From NCBI RefSeq assembly GCF_002104475.1, contig NZ_NBOF01000001.1, forward strand, positions 620,001-684,000: a stretch of 64,000 nucleotides of DNA. Direction: 5' to 3'. The DNA is from Cognaticolwellia mytili. Lineage in GTDB: Bacteria; Pseudomonadota; Gammaproteobacteria; Enterobacterales; Alteromonadaceae. A program made the translations under genes and the position numbers. This document shows, piece by piece, positions 9,601-17,429 of the stretch (positions are counted from its first letter, which is position 1; each line of letters begins with the position of its first letter). Under the pieces are notes generated by a model. That model did no database searches. It had not been told where the DNA came from and saw nothing but the letters and a program-made list of their open reading frames with translations.

Positions 9601-9751
9601 GCACTATTTTAACTTGAGTAGGTGATATTTCAGGAAAGGCATCAACAGGTATTTCCAACCATGACTTAACACCAATGAACATCGCTAGCGCAGTAAAAAT
9701 ACTGACAAATAAGCGTTGTGTAAGGGAAAACTTAATGAGGAGGTTTAACAT
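6677..9751 (-). CDS. Heavy-metal RND efflux pump, CzcA/CusA family
   Basis: A 1024-residue inner-membrane RND transporter of normal family length. It starts with the usual first helix and the IPVDAFPEISP motif (about residues 31-41). It has two large periplasmic loops, the TM4 signature AIGMLVDSSVVIVEN near residue 400, the FMPVLDEGDI segment after TM7, and late helices with GVAVLNGIVMI. It would export heavy-metal cations using proton motive force, with the adaptor encoded immediately upstream and an outer-membrane channel. The TM4 motif has Ser-Ser where well-known Zn/Co and Cu pumps have Gly-Ala or Ala-Ala, so metal specificity is not assigned. No outer-membrane channel gene is present in the window. 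Confidence 0.93.
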   Translation of the reverse strand: MLNLLIKFSLTQRLFVSIFTALAMFIGVKSWLEIPVDAFPEISPTQVKIVLKLPGMNALEIESQVTRIIETELLGIPAQEMLRSTTKYSITDITIDFKDGTDIYWARQQVNERLVNILPTLPANITGGMAPMSTPLSEVFMFTIDHPTLSLTEKRELLDWQIRPLLRTVPGVADVNSLGGFVKTYEIVPDILLMQQYDISFEEIESVITGTNQNGGIGRIVKGNDTLILRTEGKFANIDAIKNTVIKSVDNKVLRLHDIAKIQIGSLTRYGAVTKDGKEATQGLIIALKNSNTAQVITEVKNKLKVIEASLPQGTKINVFYDRSNLIDTAISTITSALGQAVILVIVLLAIFLGDIRSSLVVSLSLPMAALMTFILMKQFNLSANLMSLGGLVIAIGMLVDSSVVIVENIVNRLASNQHLPRLHVIFRACKEVAMPVFSGTIIIIIVFSPLLMLSGLEGKLFTPVALTIVFAMLSALILSLTIIPILASLLLKNEAIKPPKLVVILQNFYASTLSKATNKPGILVSLSFSVLIISLILFQSLGKSFMPVLDEGDIIVQLEKSPSISLASSVNIDEQVETTLLKNIPEIVQIVARTGSDELGLDPMGLNETDVFMELAAKSEWRFDTKQELIEDIRKTLVKFPGMNVGFTQPIQMRVSEMLTGSTGDVSIKVFGNNISTLAALVEKIATLANKTQGASDVQMAIIEGGKYVNIKLISEIASQFGLSTQQLSRYLTSQLEGLQTSSLLEGNRSIPIVFNGAKSNASNYGEISSISALKKKLILMPDNTLLPLEQIAEITFKTGPLLIEREKGNRFASVSANVINRDVVSFVEELNAKINATIKLPPGYTLSFGGEFESQQRATRNLLILIPIALLLIFIILFTTFNSTAKSALIIANIPFALMGGIIALYLSKEYLSVPASVGFIALLGVAVLNGIVMISYFEQTKLSSSNLIKRVIDGANRRLRPVLMTATTAMFGLLPLAFATGPGAEIQKPLAIVVIGGLITSTITTLYLLPIFYCWLEKKND

Positions 9752-10828
9752 TTACTCAGCTCCTAAACTAAGCAAACTTCCCTGAAGAATGCTGACAGAG
9801 CTGATCAGTGCTTGTTTGGCATCAATATTCTCTACTGTAGTAAAAATATACCCTTCTTCACTTGTCCCAATAAGGTTGATTGGAACTAATGAAAGGGCTG
9901 CGTTAACTTTGATCGCAATATAATTTTTGTTTTCAAATTCAAAAATGGCTGACTTGGCAATTGTATAGCCATCAATACTTTGAATTGGAGTAACTTTTAT
10001 GGATTGGCCTAAGGTTAATTTACAGTTTGTTGTTGTCGGCTCTGTCCATAACCTTTGATGGAATTTATCTGCAATTCTTTCAATATATTTCACACTGAGT
10101 GTGCACGTAGGGCTAATTTCAAGATGGGATAAATTAGATGATAATAACAGTGGGGAAGTCACTTTAACTTTAATGTCCTCGGGGCTTAATACATCAAAGG
10201 CAAGCCCACCAGATAATTTACTGGTCATTAATTTTGGTATCTGTATTATTCCGTTTTTAGGACTGATAAGACTAATCTGTTCATTTTTATCAATATGCAA
10301 AAAAGACATTAGATGCCGAAGGTGTTCAAAATTTAGTTTGGCTTCATAGTAGCTTTTTGTTATTTCTATCCATTGTGAGCTTTTAAGGGTTTTATTTTCA
10401 AAATACTGCTTATTCGTTTGAAAGTGCTTTTTTTGGATAGCTAGCAGAGTTTTTGATGATTCATAATTATCGATGAAGTGATGCACATCATAACCTTCAA
10501 CCAATGCAATTTTATCCCCTTGATTGACTAAGCTACCATTCGTTACTAAATAACTAACTTGTTGTACATCAAATGGAAATGTTACAGAAAAATTTTTGCC
10601 TGGCATGTAAGCAACTTCACCTATCAAGATTTGACCTTTCATTAAAGCAACTTTTTTTACTGCTGAAAACTTAGTTTCAAAAGAACCCAATGACGAAAGC
10701 TCAACCATTTTCACATCACTGGCAGCATTTACTTGATAAATTTGAGTTAGGATAACCACTAAAAAATAAAATAGTGTATATTTACGGTTAATGATTATGG
10801 ATGTTTTTTTTAAAATATTTAGCATCAT
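9752..10828 (-). CDS. RND periplasmic adaptor (CzcB-like)
   Basis: A 358-residue membrane-fusion protein. It has an N-terminal hydrophobic anchor or signal (about residues 17-36), a biotinyl-lipoyl-like half domain with VNQGDKIALVEGYD (about 100-114), a helical hairpin around residues 115-170, and beta-rich distal domains. It links the CzcA/CusA pump to an outer-membrane channel. The pump gene follows with no intergenic bases, so the two are co-transcribed. It has no obvious His-rich or Met-rich N-terminal metal tail. Confidence 0.8.
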   Translation of the reverse strand: MMLNILKKTSIIINRKYTLFYFLVVILTQIYQVNAASDVKMVELSSLGSFETKFSAVKKVALMKGQILIGEVAYMPGKNFSVTFPFDVQQVSYLVTNGSLVNQGDKIALVEGYDVHHFIDNYESSKTLLAIQKKHFQTNKQYFENKTLKSSQWIEITKSYYEAKLNFEHLRHLMSFLHIDKNEQISLISPKNGIIQIPKLMTSKLSGGLAFDVLSPEDIKVKVTSPLLLSSNLSHLEISPTCTLSVKYIERIADKFHQRLWTEPTTTNCKLTLGQSIKVTPIQSIDGYTIAKSAIFEFENKNYIAIKVNAALSLVPINLIGTSEEGYIFTTVENIDAKQALISSVSILQGSLLSLGAE

Positions 10829-10987
10829 ATGATTGAGTCATTGCAAAATGGTTTTATGCTTTAATGATTACTTTTAAATGCAGTTAAATCATTGGACATA
10901 AGCCAGCTTTATTTACTTTTATGACTATTTTTATACTATGGTACATATGTCTATTGTTATTTTATGTGATTGAAAAATGAGGTTTTA

Positions 10988-11476
10988 ATGAGAGACAAGT
11001 TAATAGCAATAGTTTTGCTCGTTATAATGTGTTTAAATTTTTTCGATGTCCTTACTGATATCTCTTTAGGTGTTCCGGTCTGGCATATTTTCTCTGAAAG
11101 TTTGATTGTTTTAGTCTCAGGTGTTGGTGCATTATTTTTAATTAGAGATATCAGTGCACGAACATCTGATATCTCAAGATTAAAACAAGAGTTACTCGTT
11201 TCAGATGATAAATTTAGAAATATTTCTGACGAAATGAAAAGTGCTCGCCACGCATATAGCGAAGTTATTCACGAACAATTTAAAAAATGGTCGCTTACAC
11301 CAAGTGAACGAGAAGTCGCGATGTTACTGTTAAAAGGGCTAAGTTTTAAAGAAATAAGTGGCGTAAGAAATACCAAAGAAAAAACGGTTAGGCAGCAAGC
11401 GTCTGTTATTTATAGTAAGGCCAATGTTGAAGGAAGGCATGAATTCGCTGCATGGTTTCTAGAAGACTTTATGTAA
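10988..11476 (+). CDS. Membrane-anchored LuxR-type HTH regulator
   Basis: About 162 residues. The ATG at 10988 has GAGG at 10979-10982 and is preferred to a TTG at 10970. Two transmembrane helices lie at about residues 4-24 and 34-54, followed by a short coiled linker. The C-terminal LuxR-type domain is LTPSEREVAMLLLKGLSFKE with VRNTKEKTVRQQASVIYSKA. There is no receiver domain and no obvious ligand domain. It is divergent from the metal efflux operon, so it may control that operon from the membrane. That is inference from position. Confidence 0.75.
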   Translation: MRDKLIAIVLLVIMCLNFFDVLTDISLGVPVWHIFSESLIVLVSGVGALFLIRDISARTSDISRLKQELLVSDDKFRNISDEMKSARHAYSEVIHEQFKKWSLTPSEREVAMLLLKGLSFKEISGVRNTKEKTVRQQASVIYSKANVEGRHEFAAWFLEDFM

Positions 11477-11551
11477 GTTATTTGTTTTGAATAGTGCCGT
11501 AAGCACCATAATATTAATTCTCGTTATTCATCTCTTATTTATTAAACAGTA

Positions 11552-11589
11552 AAAGAATGTATCGCGTTGATAAAGACGATACATTCTTT
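11552..11589 (-). terminator. Probable terminator of the SnoaL-like lipoprotein gene
   Basis: A perfect 13-bp inverted repeat (AAAGAATGTATCG at 11552-11564, complement at 11577-11589). On the minus strand the stem ends in CTTTTA, a short U-tract after the 11610-12473 gene. The U-tract is weak. Confidence 0.5.
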
Positions 11590-11609
11590 AAAAAAACAGA
11601 AGTCATTAA

Positions 11610-12473
11610 TTATAAATTACCAAATTTACCATTAGTATTTTTCCATTCTTCTTTAGGGATAATGGTTTCCATTACATCCCAATGTTCAACGATTTTTCCA
11701 TTTTTAAGACGGAATAAATCATAGAATGAGGTTGGTTTATCGGCGAAAGCACCCTCGCTTATACTTAAAACAAAGTTACCTTCGCCTAGTACTTTATGGT
11801 TGGCGGTATAAATCATTTTTATTCCATCTTTTGCCATCGCTTCTAATGCTTGACCTAAGCCTGATAATCCGTCAGCGATCATAGTATTGTGCTGATGATA
11901 ATTATCGCCATCAAAATATGAGGTTAATTTATCAAATTGACCTTTCACTAAAATAGTGTCTACAAAATCTGCTACTAGCGCTTTGTTTTCTATTGTTTTA
12001 TCTAAATCCTGAACTGCCGTTGGGCCATCAATCTGAGTACGTCCACTAGGGTTTGGTGTAGTTGATTTTTCATCAAGATTATCCCAATGCTCTACAATTA
12101 AACCATCTTTGAATTTGAATAAATCAAAACCAATTTTAGGGCCGAAAAAATTGTAATCTGTGTGGGTGAAAACATAATCACCATCACTAAATGATCGAAT
12201 GACATTCACCTTAGCACTGTTTTTAGGTAAGGCTTGTAAAACGGCACCAAACCCCGCTAGACCATCACCTACCGCTAAGTTATGTTGCGTGTACTTTGCT
12301 GGATTAATATAACCAACGACGGCTTGGTCACCCGTTTCTATACTGTTAAGCAAGGCAACTGCTTTTTCTTTATTTGATAAGTTCATACTTTTCTCCGAAT
12401 TAATTGTCGTTGAGTTGCAAGCCGTTATTGTTAATAACCCGGCTAACATAGTAGTTAAAAGGCTTTTTTTCAT
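11610..12473 (-). CDS. Lipoprotein with two tandem SnoaL/NTF2-like domains
   Basis: A 287-residue protein. The signal ends in the lipobox ITAC (Cys at about 19). Two homologous SnoaL-like domains follow, roughly residues 35-145 and 160-280. Both show the same pattern: NPAKYTQHNLAVGDGLAGF in the first and GDNYHQHNTMIADGLSGLG in the second, each later followed by a (Y/F)DLFR(L/F)K-type strand and IVEHWD. SnoaL-like polyketide-cyclase folds often act on small metabolites or are non-catalytic. No substrate can be named. It faces no close partner on its own strand other than the AraC regulator gene upstream, which may control it. Confidence 0.75.
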   Translation of the reverse strand: MKKSLLTTMLAGLLTITACNSTTINSEKSMNLSNKEKAVALLNSIETGDQAVVGYINPAKYTQHNLAVGDGLAGFGAVLQALPKNSAKVNVIRSFSDGDYVFTHTDYNFFGPKIGFDLFKFKDGLIVEHWDNLDEKSTTPNPSGRTQIDGPTAVQDLDKTIENKALVADFVDTILVKGQFDKLTSYFDGDNYHQHNTMIADGLSGLGQALEAMAKDGIKMIYTANHKVLGEGNFVLSISEGAFADKPTSFYDLFRLKNGKIVEHWDVMETIIPKEEWKNTNGKFGNL

Positions 12474-12561
12474 AACTTTCCCCTTAGAAATTTGATGAAG
12501 GTATTATGAATCCATGTCTAATAAGTATTCAGGTGAATCAAAGCGAGAAAATGGTAAATAT

Positions 12562-13470
12562 CTAACCTTTACTATATTTTTTGAATTGTGAAGGGGTCAT
12601 CAGTGCATTTTTTTTGAAGTATTTCACGAAATTAGTGACTTCATCGAAACCTAAGTTATCAGCAAGTTGCTGAATACGAATACCTTCAATAGTCAGCTTC
12701 CGTTTAGCTTCTAAAATGGTGTGAGCATCAATTAACTGCTTTGTTGTTTGATTACTCGCTAGCTTGCATATTTGGTTAAGCGATTTATAAGTCATATTAA
12801 GCATCTCCGCATATTTTTTTGCATCACGTGTCATGGTGTAATTTTTTTCTAGTAATCTTATAAATTGATTAAATTTTTTAGCACGAGATGCGCTGATACA
12901 CTGCTTATAAGATTGTGGTCGTGCGTTCGTAAGCTTAGTCAGTACAGCAGAAAATAAAAAATGTAAAAAACTGAGATTAGGCGCTATCAATTGGTACTCT
13001 TTTTCAATTTCAGCTAACAATACATCGCAAGTTTCTTTCATGTTATGTGTCAGGGTAAAAGTAGGGCTATAAGAGGCGAGTAAATAGTTAGAGGTAAATG
13101 AAGTTGTTTTCATTGTTGATAAAATAGTATCAAGAAGTTCATCAGTAAAAATAATCACCTTTCCTTGTGGCTTATTTACCAAATCAAAAGCATGTATTTG
13201 ACTTTTATTAATGAATACTACACTCCCTGCTTGAATACTATATGTGTTAAAATCAATAAAATGTTCACCAACCCCTTGTGTTATATACAACAAATTATTA
13301 AATTGTATTTGGTGGGGTTTTGCCAGAAAACTTATTTTTTCACTATCTGAACGTTCATATATTTCCGATAATTCAATTATTTCTATGCCAATATCTTTGT
13401 GATGTTTAGGGCTAAATTTAATTTTTGGTATTTTCATGAATAAATTTATAAACTTGTCTGAATAACTCAT
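12562..13470 (-). CDS. AraC-family transcriptional regulator
   Basis: A 302-residue regulator. The N-terminal half is a cupin-like sensor domain (IQFNNLLYITQGVGEHFIDF, about residues 54-73, then AGSVVFINKSQIHAF). The C-terminal 100 residues carry the double helix-turn-helix of AraC/XylS proteins, ending in QLADNLGFDEVTNFVKYFKK and MTPSQFKKY, a normal signature. It is transcribed in the same direction as, and just upstream of, the SnoaL-like lipoprotein gene (89 bases apart). The likely target is that gene, but the inducer is unknown. Confidence 0.88.
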   Translation of the reverse strand: MSYSDKFINLFMKIPKIKFSPKHHKDIGIEIIELSEIYERSDSEKISFLAKPHQIQFNNLLYITQGVGEHFIDFNTYSIQAGSVVFINKSQIHAFDLVNKPQGKVIIFTDELLDTILSTMKTTSFTSNYLLASYSPTFTLTHNMKETCDVLLAEIEKEYQLIAPNLSFLHFLFSAVLTKLTNARPQSYKQCISASRAKKFNQFIRLLEKNYTMTRDAKKYAEMLNMTYKSLNQICKLASNQTTKQLIDAHTILEAKRKLTIEGIRIQQLADNLGFDEVTNFVKYFKKNALMTPSQFKKYSKG

Positions 13471-13777
13471 TATTAAAATAATAAGTTATTTTTGTATAGT
13501 AAAATTAACTTTTACTGAGGTGACTGTAAATTAACTGAGTTGAATGTACATTGCACCAATGAATATTCTATTTCATTTGAATTACATTAATCGGACACTC
13601 ACTCTAAATCCTTTATTGTAAATAATCACTTTAGACATCTAAAAGTCTATTGACCTTACTAATTAAATGGGTTTTAATAACAGCGCAGTAAATTAGAACT
13701 TTTACTCAATAATTATATCGGCTTGGTAGTAACGGCAGATAAAAGCTATTGAATAAATATACTATTTTACTCACCAG
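13471..13777. other. Intergenic region upstream of the lysine riboswitch
   Basis: This stretch contains no gene. It should hold the promoter for the riboswitch-lysC transcript. TATACT at 13758-13763 is a good -10 candidate, about 15-20 bases before the riboswitch begins, but the matching -35 is weak. A MetJ-like 16-mer lies at 13633-13648. Confidence 0.45.
13633..13648. promoter_or_regulatory. Possible MetJ-box-like tandem 8-mer
   Basis: AGACATCT followed directly by AAAAGTCT resembles two adjacent MetJ boxes (AGACGTCT consensus), with 7/8 and 6/8 matches. It lies about 145 bases upstream of the riboswitch. Aspartokinase genes feed methionine synthesis as well as lysine, so such control is conceivable. 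A chance match is also quite possible. Confidence 0.25.
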
Positions 13778-13972
13778 AAGAGGTGCAATTGCCAGGTAGG
13801 TAACTTGAGGATCCACATCCGTCAACGGTTACTAATGGGGACAATTGCCGAGAATGTTGATATGGGTGGCATATCACATTCGGTCGCTAGGGCTGAATCC
13901 TTAGGGCTGTCACCGCTAGAAAGCAAAGAGCTTTTTAGATTTGGGTGGAGAGCTTCTGGCTGAAAAGTATCG
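13778..13972 (+). promoter_or_regulatory. Lysine riboswitch (L-box)
   Basis: The segment follows the gammaproteobacterial lysC leader in order: AGAGGTGCAATTGCC at the 5' side of the core, a GAGGATCC stem region, ACGGTTACTAATGGGGACAA, TTGCCGAG, then GGGCTGAATCCTTAGGG, CTGTCACCGCTAGA and finally GGTGGAGAGCTTCTGGCTGA with AAAAGTATCG. These blocks match the conserved parts of the E. coli lysC lysine aptamer in the same order. Lysine binding would reduce lysC expression. The expression platform is probably the stretch 13973-14100, where CTCTTCCTG followed by T residues (about 14022-14036) could pair back. The mechanism, terminator or translation block, cannot be settled by eye. Confidence 0.92.
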
Positions 13973-14103
13973 CCTGAATAATCACCTTTCTCAGCTGTTA
14001 TTCACTCTACGCTCAGTCATGCTCTTCCTGTTTTTTATTAGCTTAATTTACTCAGCTTATTTTAATTAAATAGACGGTCAGTAAGCTATTAGGGAGAATT
14101 TTT

Positions 14104-14235
14104 ATGTTAGTATCTCATCAAGTAAATCGTTGTGACTCAATTGCTGTCGCAGCATCATCTGTATACAACGACCAAGTCAGTTTTGCACAGACATTATTTC
14201 AATCTCAAGATCATGGAGAACTTGCATGTCAGTAG
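14104..14235 (+). CDS. Small ORF between the lysine riboswitch and lysC
   Basis: A 43-codon ORF with ATG at 14104 and stop TAG at 14233-14235. It has a strong ribosome site, AGGGAG, at 14091-14096, seven bases before the ATG. It overlaps the lysC start by ten bases in another frame, an arrangement typical of translational coupling. The peptide (start MLVSHQVNRCDSIAVAAS) has no lysine codons, so it is not a classical attenuation leader. No homologue is recognised. It may be a coupling cistron placed under riboswitch control. Confidence 0.55.
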   Translation: MLVSHQVNRCDSIAVAASSVYNDQVSFAQTLFQSQDHGELACQ

Positions 14236-15602
14236 TGGTTAATCAAGCAAGCGCGAATGAAATTACCGTCGCAAAATTTGGCGGCACCAGTGTTGCCGAC
14301 TTTCAAGCAATGCTTCGCTGTGCAGAAATCATTAAAAAAGACAGTCGTAACCGTTTGGTTGTGGTATCTGCTAGCGCGGGTGTAACCAATCATTTAGTTA
14401 GGCTCAGTCAAGAAAATGTTCCAGAGCAAGAACGTGAAGATATTATCGCAGATATTGGCAGAATTCAGTTTGCTATTACGCACCATTTGGCTTGTCATCA
14501 AGTGCTCGATACTGAAATAAATAAGCTTTTAAAAGCTTTAGCGCATTGTGCACAGCAACAAGCGGGTCAACATTGCTTACAAAATAGTGATGAAATACTC
14601 AGTTTTGGTGAGCAAATGAGCTCGCGTATTTTTGCGCAAGTGCTACAAAGTGTTGGCGCTAATGGTCATTACTTTGATGCTCGCCAAGTGATGAAAACTG
14701 ATGACTTATACGGTAAAGCACAGGTTGATTTAGCACAGTTATCAGCGAATGCCCAAGCACTGCTTTTACCACAACTGGCTAATAAAGTGATTGTAACGCA
14801 AGGCTTTATTGGTAGTGATGAACAAGGAAATACCACGACGTTAGGTCGAGGCGGCTCAGATTATAGTGCAGCATTGTTAGCTGAAGCTATTCAAGCCAGT
14901 AATTTAAGTATTTGGACTGATGTTGTTGGTATTTTTACGACCGATCCTCGTATTACTGACCAAGCGCGTTCAATTAATGAAATTAGTTTTGGTGAAGCAG
15001 CTGAAATGGCGACTTTTGGCGCTAAAATATTGCATCCTGCCACGCTTATACCGGCGATGCGTCAAGATATTCCGGTGTTTGTTGGTTCGAGTAAAGAGCC
15101 TGATGCCGGCGGTACTCGCATTCAGCGCCAAGTAGATTCTAACCCAACGTATCGCTCAATAGCCTTACGTCGTGAGCAAACACTCGTTACCGTGAAAAGC
15201 CCTGAAATGTTACATGCCAGTGGTTTTCTAGCGAAAGTATTTACCGTATTAGCTAAACACCAATTAAGTGTTGATTTGATCACCACCAGTGAAATTAGTG
15301 TAGCCTTAACCTTTGATAATCCGTTAGGTTCAACGCAAGCATTATTAACAAAAGCGGTTGTGGAAGAGTTAGAACAGCTGTGTGAGGTGAGTGTTGAGCA
15401 TGGTCTGAGTTTAATTGCGGTGATCGGTAATAAAATTCATGGCACGAAAGGGGTTGGCAGCAGTATTTTTGATAAGGTTAATGATTTCAATATTCGTATG
15501 ATTTGCCACGGCGCAAGTGAACATAATTTGTGTTTTCTTGTTCCTGAAGAAGACGCCAACCAAGTGGTAGAACGTTTACACGAGACCTTATTTAGTCATT
15601 AA
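14226..15602 (+). CDS. lysC: Lysine-sensitive aspartokinase III
   Basis: A 458-residue monofunctional aspartate kinase, the first step of lysine, threonine and methionine synthesis. The N-terminal amino-acid-kinase domain has VAKFGGTSVADF (about residues 15-26), the substrate region TLGRGGSDYSAAL (about 205-217) and the WTDVVGIFTTDPR segment. Two C-terminal ACT domains follow (about 300-458), as in E. coli LysC (449 residues). There is no homoserine dehydrogenase domain. GGAG at 14215-14218 serves the ATG at 14226. The lysine riboswitch upstream confirms the lysine branch. Confidence 0.95.
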   Translation: MSVVVNQASANEITVAKFGGTSVADFQAMLRCAEIIKKDSRNRLVVVSASAGVTNHLVRLSQENVPEQEREDIIADIGRIQFAITHHLACHQVLDTEINKLLKALAHCAQQQAGQHCLQNSDEILSFGEQMSSRIFAQVLQSVGANGHYFDARQVMKTDDLYGKAQVDLAQLSANAQALLLPQLANKVIVTQGFIGSDEQGNTTTLGRGGSDYSAALLAEAIQASNLSIWTDVVGIFTTDPRITDQARSINEISFGEAAEMATFGAKILHPATLIPAMRQDIPVFVGSSKEPDAGGTRIQRQVDSNPTYRSIALRREQTLVTVKSPEMLHASGFLAKVFTVLAKHQLSVDLITTSEISVALTFDNPLGSTQALLTKAVVEELEQLCEVSVEHGLSLIAVIGNKIHGTKGVGSSIFDKVNDFNIRMICHGASEHNLCFLVPEEDANQVVERLHETLFSH

Positions 15603-15637
15603 AACGTTTGAGTTATTTATTACCATTATAAAAACAC

Positions 15638-15664
15638 AAAAGGGACATTGATTGTCCCTTTTTT
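15638..15664 (+). terminator. Rho-independent terminator of lysC
   Basis: AAAGGGACA, a five-base loop, then TGTCCCTTT running into six T residues. It begins 37 bases after the lysC stop. Confidence 0.9.
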
Positions 15665-15665
15665 A

Positions 15666-15800
15666 TGTACAGGATGTACGGTATAGCGCGAGTGCATGGA
15701 TGCACAGGAGCGTGTATGTACAGGATGTACGGTATAGCGCGAGTGCATGGATGCACAGGAGCGTGTATGTACAGGATGTACGGTATAATGCGCTCACATG
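15666..15800. repeat. 51-bp tandem repeat, two full copies and a partial third
   Basis: Units start at 15666, 15717 and 15768. The first two are identical over 51 bp. The third matches for about 20 bases and then decays. Each full unit holds two short perfect palindromes: GTACAggaTGTAC and GTGCATggATGCAC, joined by GGTATAGCGCGA. The period is a multiple of three, so an open frame runs through the array, but it has no ribosome site and is treated as a by-product. The array lies between the lysC terminator and the end of queC. Confidence 0.85.
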
Positions 15801-15848
15801 GAAGTTAAGAGCATATATGGTCAATATTTCTATATATTGCGCTATTAG

Positions 15849-16508
15849 TTATGCTTCGTAAGCTAAAGGATCTGTCGTATTATTATCAGCAAATGCTTCT
15901 AAGCGCTCTTGGCAAGCACCACATTTTCCACACGCTTTTTCACGACCGTTATAACAAGTCCATGTATCATCGTAACGTAAACCCATTTCTAAACCGTCAG
16001 TTAAAATATCAGTTTTAGTTACGCTTAGGTACGGGCTAAATATTTCTACCGCTTCATAATTAGCAATTTTACACACGTCATTCATTTTCATAACGAACTC
16101 AGGACGACAATCAGGGTAAATAGCATGGTCGCCAGAGTGCGCGCCGTAATACACTTGTGAAGCGTTAACTGAAACAGCATAACCAACCGCAAGTGATAGT
16201 AAAATCATATTACGATTTGGCACAACGGTCGATTTCATGCTTTCAGCTTCGTAATGACCTTCTGGTATTTCAATATCATCTGTTAAAGAAGAACCAGCAA
16301 GTAATTGGTTAATAGCCGAAATATCAATAACTTTATGAGCAACGCCAAGTTGTGTACACACTTTGCTGGCACAGGCTATTTCTTTCACATGTTTCTGGCC
16401 ATAATCAAAAGTTAAGGCATAAACTTCTTTACCGTCTTTTAGGGCGCGATTAAGCACAGTGAAGGAATCCATGCCGCCGGAAAAAATTACCACAACTTTA
16501 TTACTCAT
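15849..16508 (-). CDS. queC: 7-cyano-7-deazaguanine (preQ0) synthase
   Basis: A 219-residue QueC that turns 7-carboxy-7-deazaguanine and ammonia into preQ0 using ATP, in queuosine tRNA modification. The N-terminal PP-loop is [14 protein letters not shown] (about residues 6-19), followed by TFDYGQKH. The C-terminal zinc site is [16 protein letters not shown] (about 186-201), with four cysteines. Length matches E. coli QueC closely. It is divergent from queE, which makes its substrate, with 69 bases between the starts. Confidence 0.95.
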   Translation of the reverse strand: MSNKVVVIFSGGMDSFTVLNRALKDGKEVYALTFDYGQKHVKEIACASKVCTQLGVAHKVIDISAINQLLAGSSLTDDIEIPEGHYEAESMKSTVVPNRNMILLSLAVGYAVSVNASQVYYGAHSGDHAIYPDCRPEFVMKMNDVCKIANYEAVEIFSPYLSVTKTDILTDGLEMGLRYDDTWTCYNGREKACGKCGACQERLEAFADNNTTDPLAYEA

Positions 16509-16577
16509 ATTTATCTATCTCTTGGGGTATAATGAAATCTTGCGCATTCTACTCGAAATTATCTAAGCATTAAAGTA

Positions 16578-17252
16578 ATGACCACACGTTATAAAATAAA
16601 TGAATTGTTTGAAACCCTACAAGGTGAGGGCTCTTTTACTGGCCAACCTTCGATTTTTCTTCGCTTACAAGGTTGCCCCGTTGGCTGCTCATGGTGTGAT
16701 ACCAAGCATACTTGGGAAATTCACCCTGAACTTGAAATTAACAGTCAGCAGTTAGTCGATAAGTCTGAAGAAACTGAGCAATGGTCAAATTTATCACTTG
16801 ACGATATTGCTAATGTATTCGCACAGCAAGGCTTTAAAGCTAAGCACATTGTTATTACGGGTGGTGAGCCTTGTATGGTTGACTTAACCGAGTTGTGTAA
16901 ATACTTTGAAGCGAAAGGCTATAGTTGCCAGGTCGAAACTTCTGGCACCTTTGAAATTCGTGTCTCTGATGATTGTTGGGTGACAGTTTCACCAAAAGTT
17001 AATATGCGCGGCGGTTACGATATTTTAGCCAGTGCAATGGAACGTGCTAATGAAATTAAGCATCCTGTTGGTACCGAGCAACATATTGACGACCTTAAAG
17101 CCTTATTAACAAGATTTAAGGTAGAAAATAAACAAGTATACTTGCAACCAATAAGTCAAAAACAGCGAGCGACAGAACTTGCCATTGCCACTTGTATTGA
17201 AAACAACTGGCGTTTGTCGGTGCAGGTGCATAAATATATTGGTATTGAATAG
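16578..17252 (+). CDS. queE: 7-carboxy-7-deazaguanine synthase
   Basis: A 224-residue radical-SAM enzyme that contracts carboxytetrahydropterin to 7-carboxy-7-deazaguanine. Visible motifs are FETLQGEGSFTGQPSIFLRL (about residues 11-30), the cluster motif GCPVGCSWC giving CX3CX2C (about 33-39), and ITGGEPCM in the SAM region (about 95-102). The spacing and length match the gammaproteobacterial QueE type. It is divergent from queC, so the two steps of preQ0 synthesis share one intergenic region. Confidence 0.94.
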   Translation: MTTRYKINELFETLQGEGSFTGQPSIFLRLQGCPVGCSWCDTKHTWEIHPELEINSQQLVDKSEETEQWSNLSLDDIANVFAQQGFKAKHIVITGGEPCMVDLTELCKYFEAKGYSCQVETSGTFEIRVSDDCWVTVSPKVNMRGGYDILASAMERANEIKHPVGTEQHIDDLKALLTRFKVENKQVYLQPISQKQRATELAIATCIENNWRLSVQVHKYIGIE

Positions 17253-17338
17253 TTCTATAACGCGTAGTTTAATCAAGGAAGTGGTTTAGTGCGGTTATGT
17301 AGATAAACTTGTTAGTGGTTAGTGCTGATATTTTTGCC

Positions 17339-17370
17339 TCAATTCTTACCCATCGCTGAGTAAGAATTGA
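17339..17370. repeat. 11-bp inverted repeat between queE and the M28 peptidase gene
   Basis: TCAATTCTTAC (17339-17349) is mirrored by GTAAGAATTGA (17360-17370) with a ten-base loop. It lies between two convergent gene ends, where a bidirectional terminator would be expected. It lacks a T-run on either side. Confidence 0.45.
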
Positions 17371-17429
17371 AACACAACTATTTCATTTATATTTTTAATT
17401 AATTTAACCCTTTTAGTGTATTTAAAGAA

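Noticed and set aside
15666-15800. CRISPR array
   Set aside because: Whole 51-bp units are identical with no variable spacers, and no cas genes are present.
15652-15861. 69-codon open frame through the 51-bp repeat array
   Set aside because: It is open only because the period is divisible by three; there is no ribosome site and it runs from the lysC terminator into queC.
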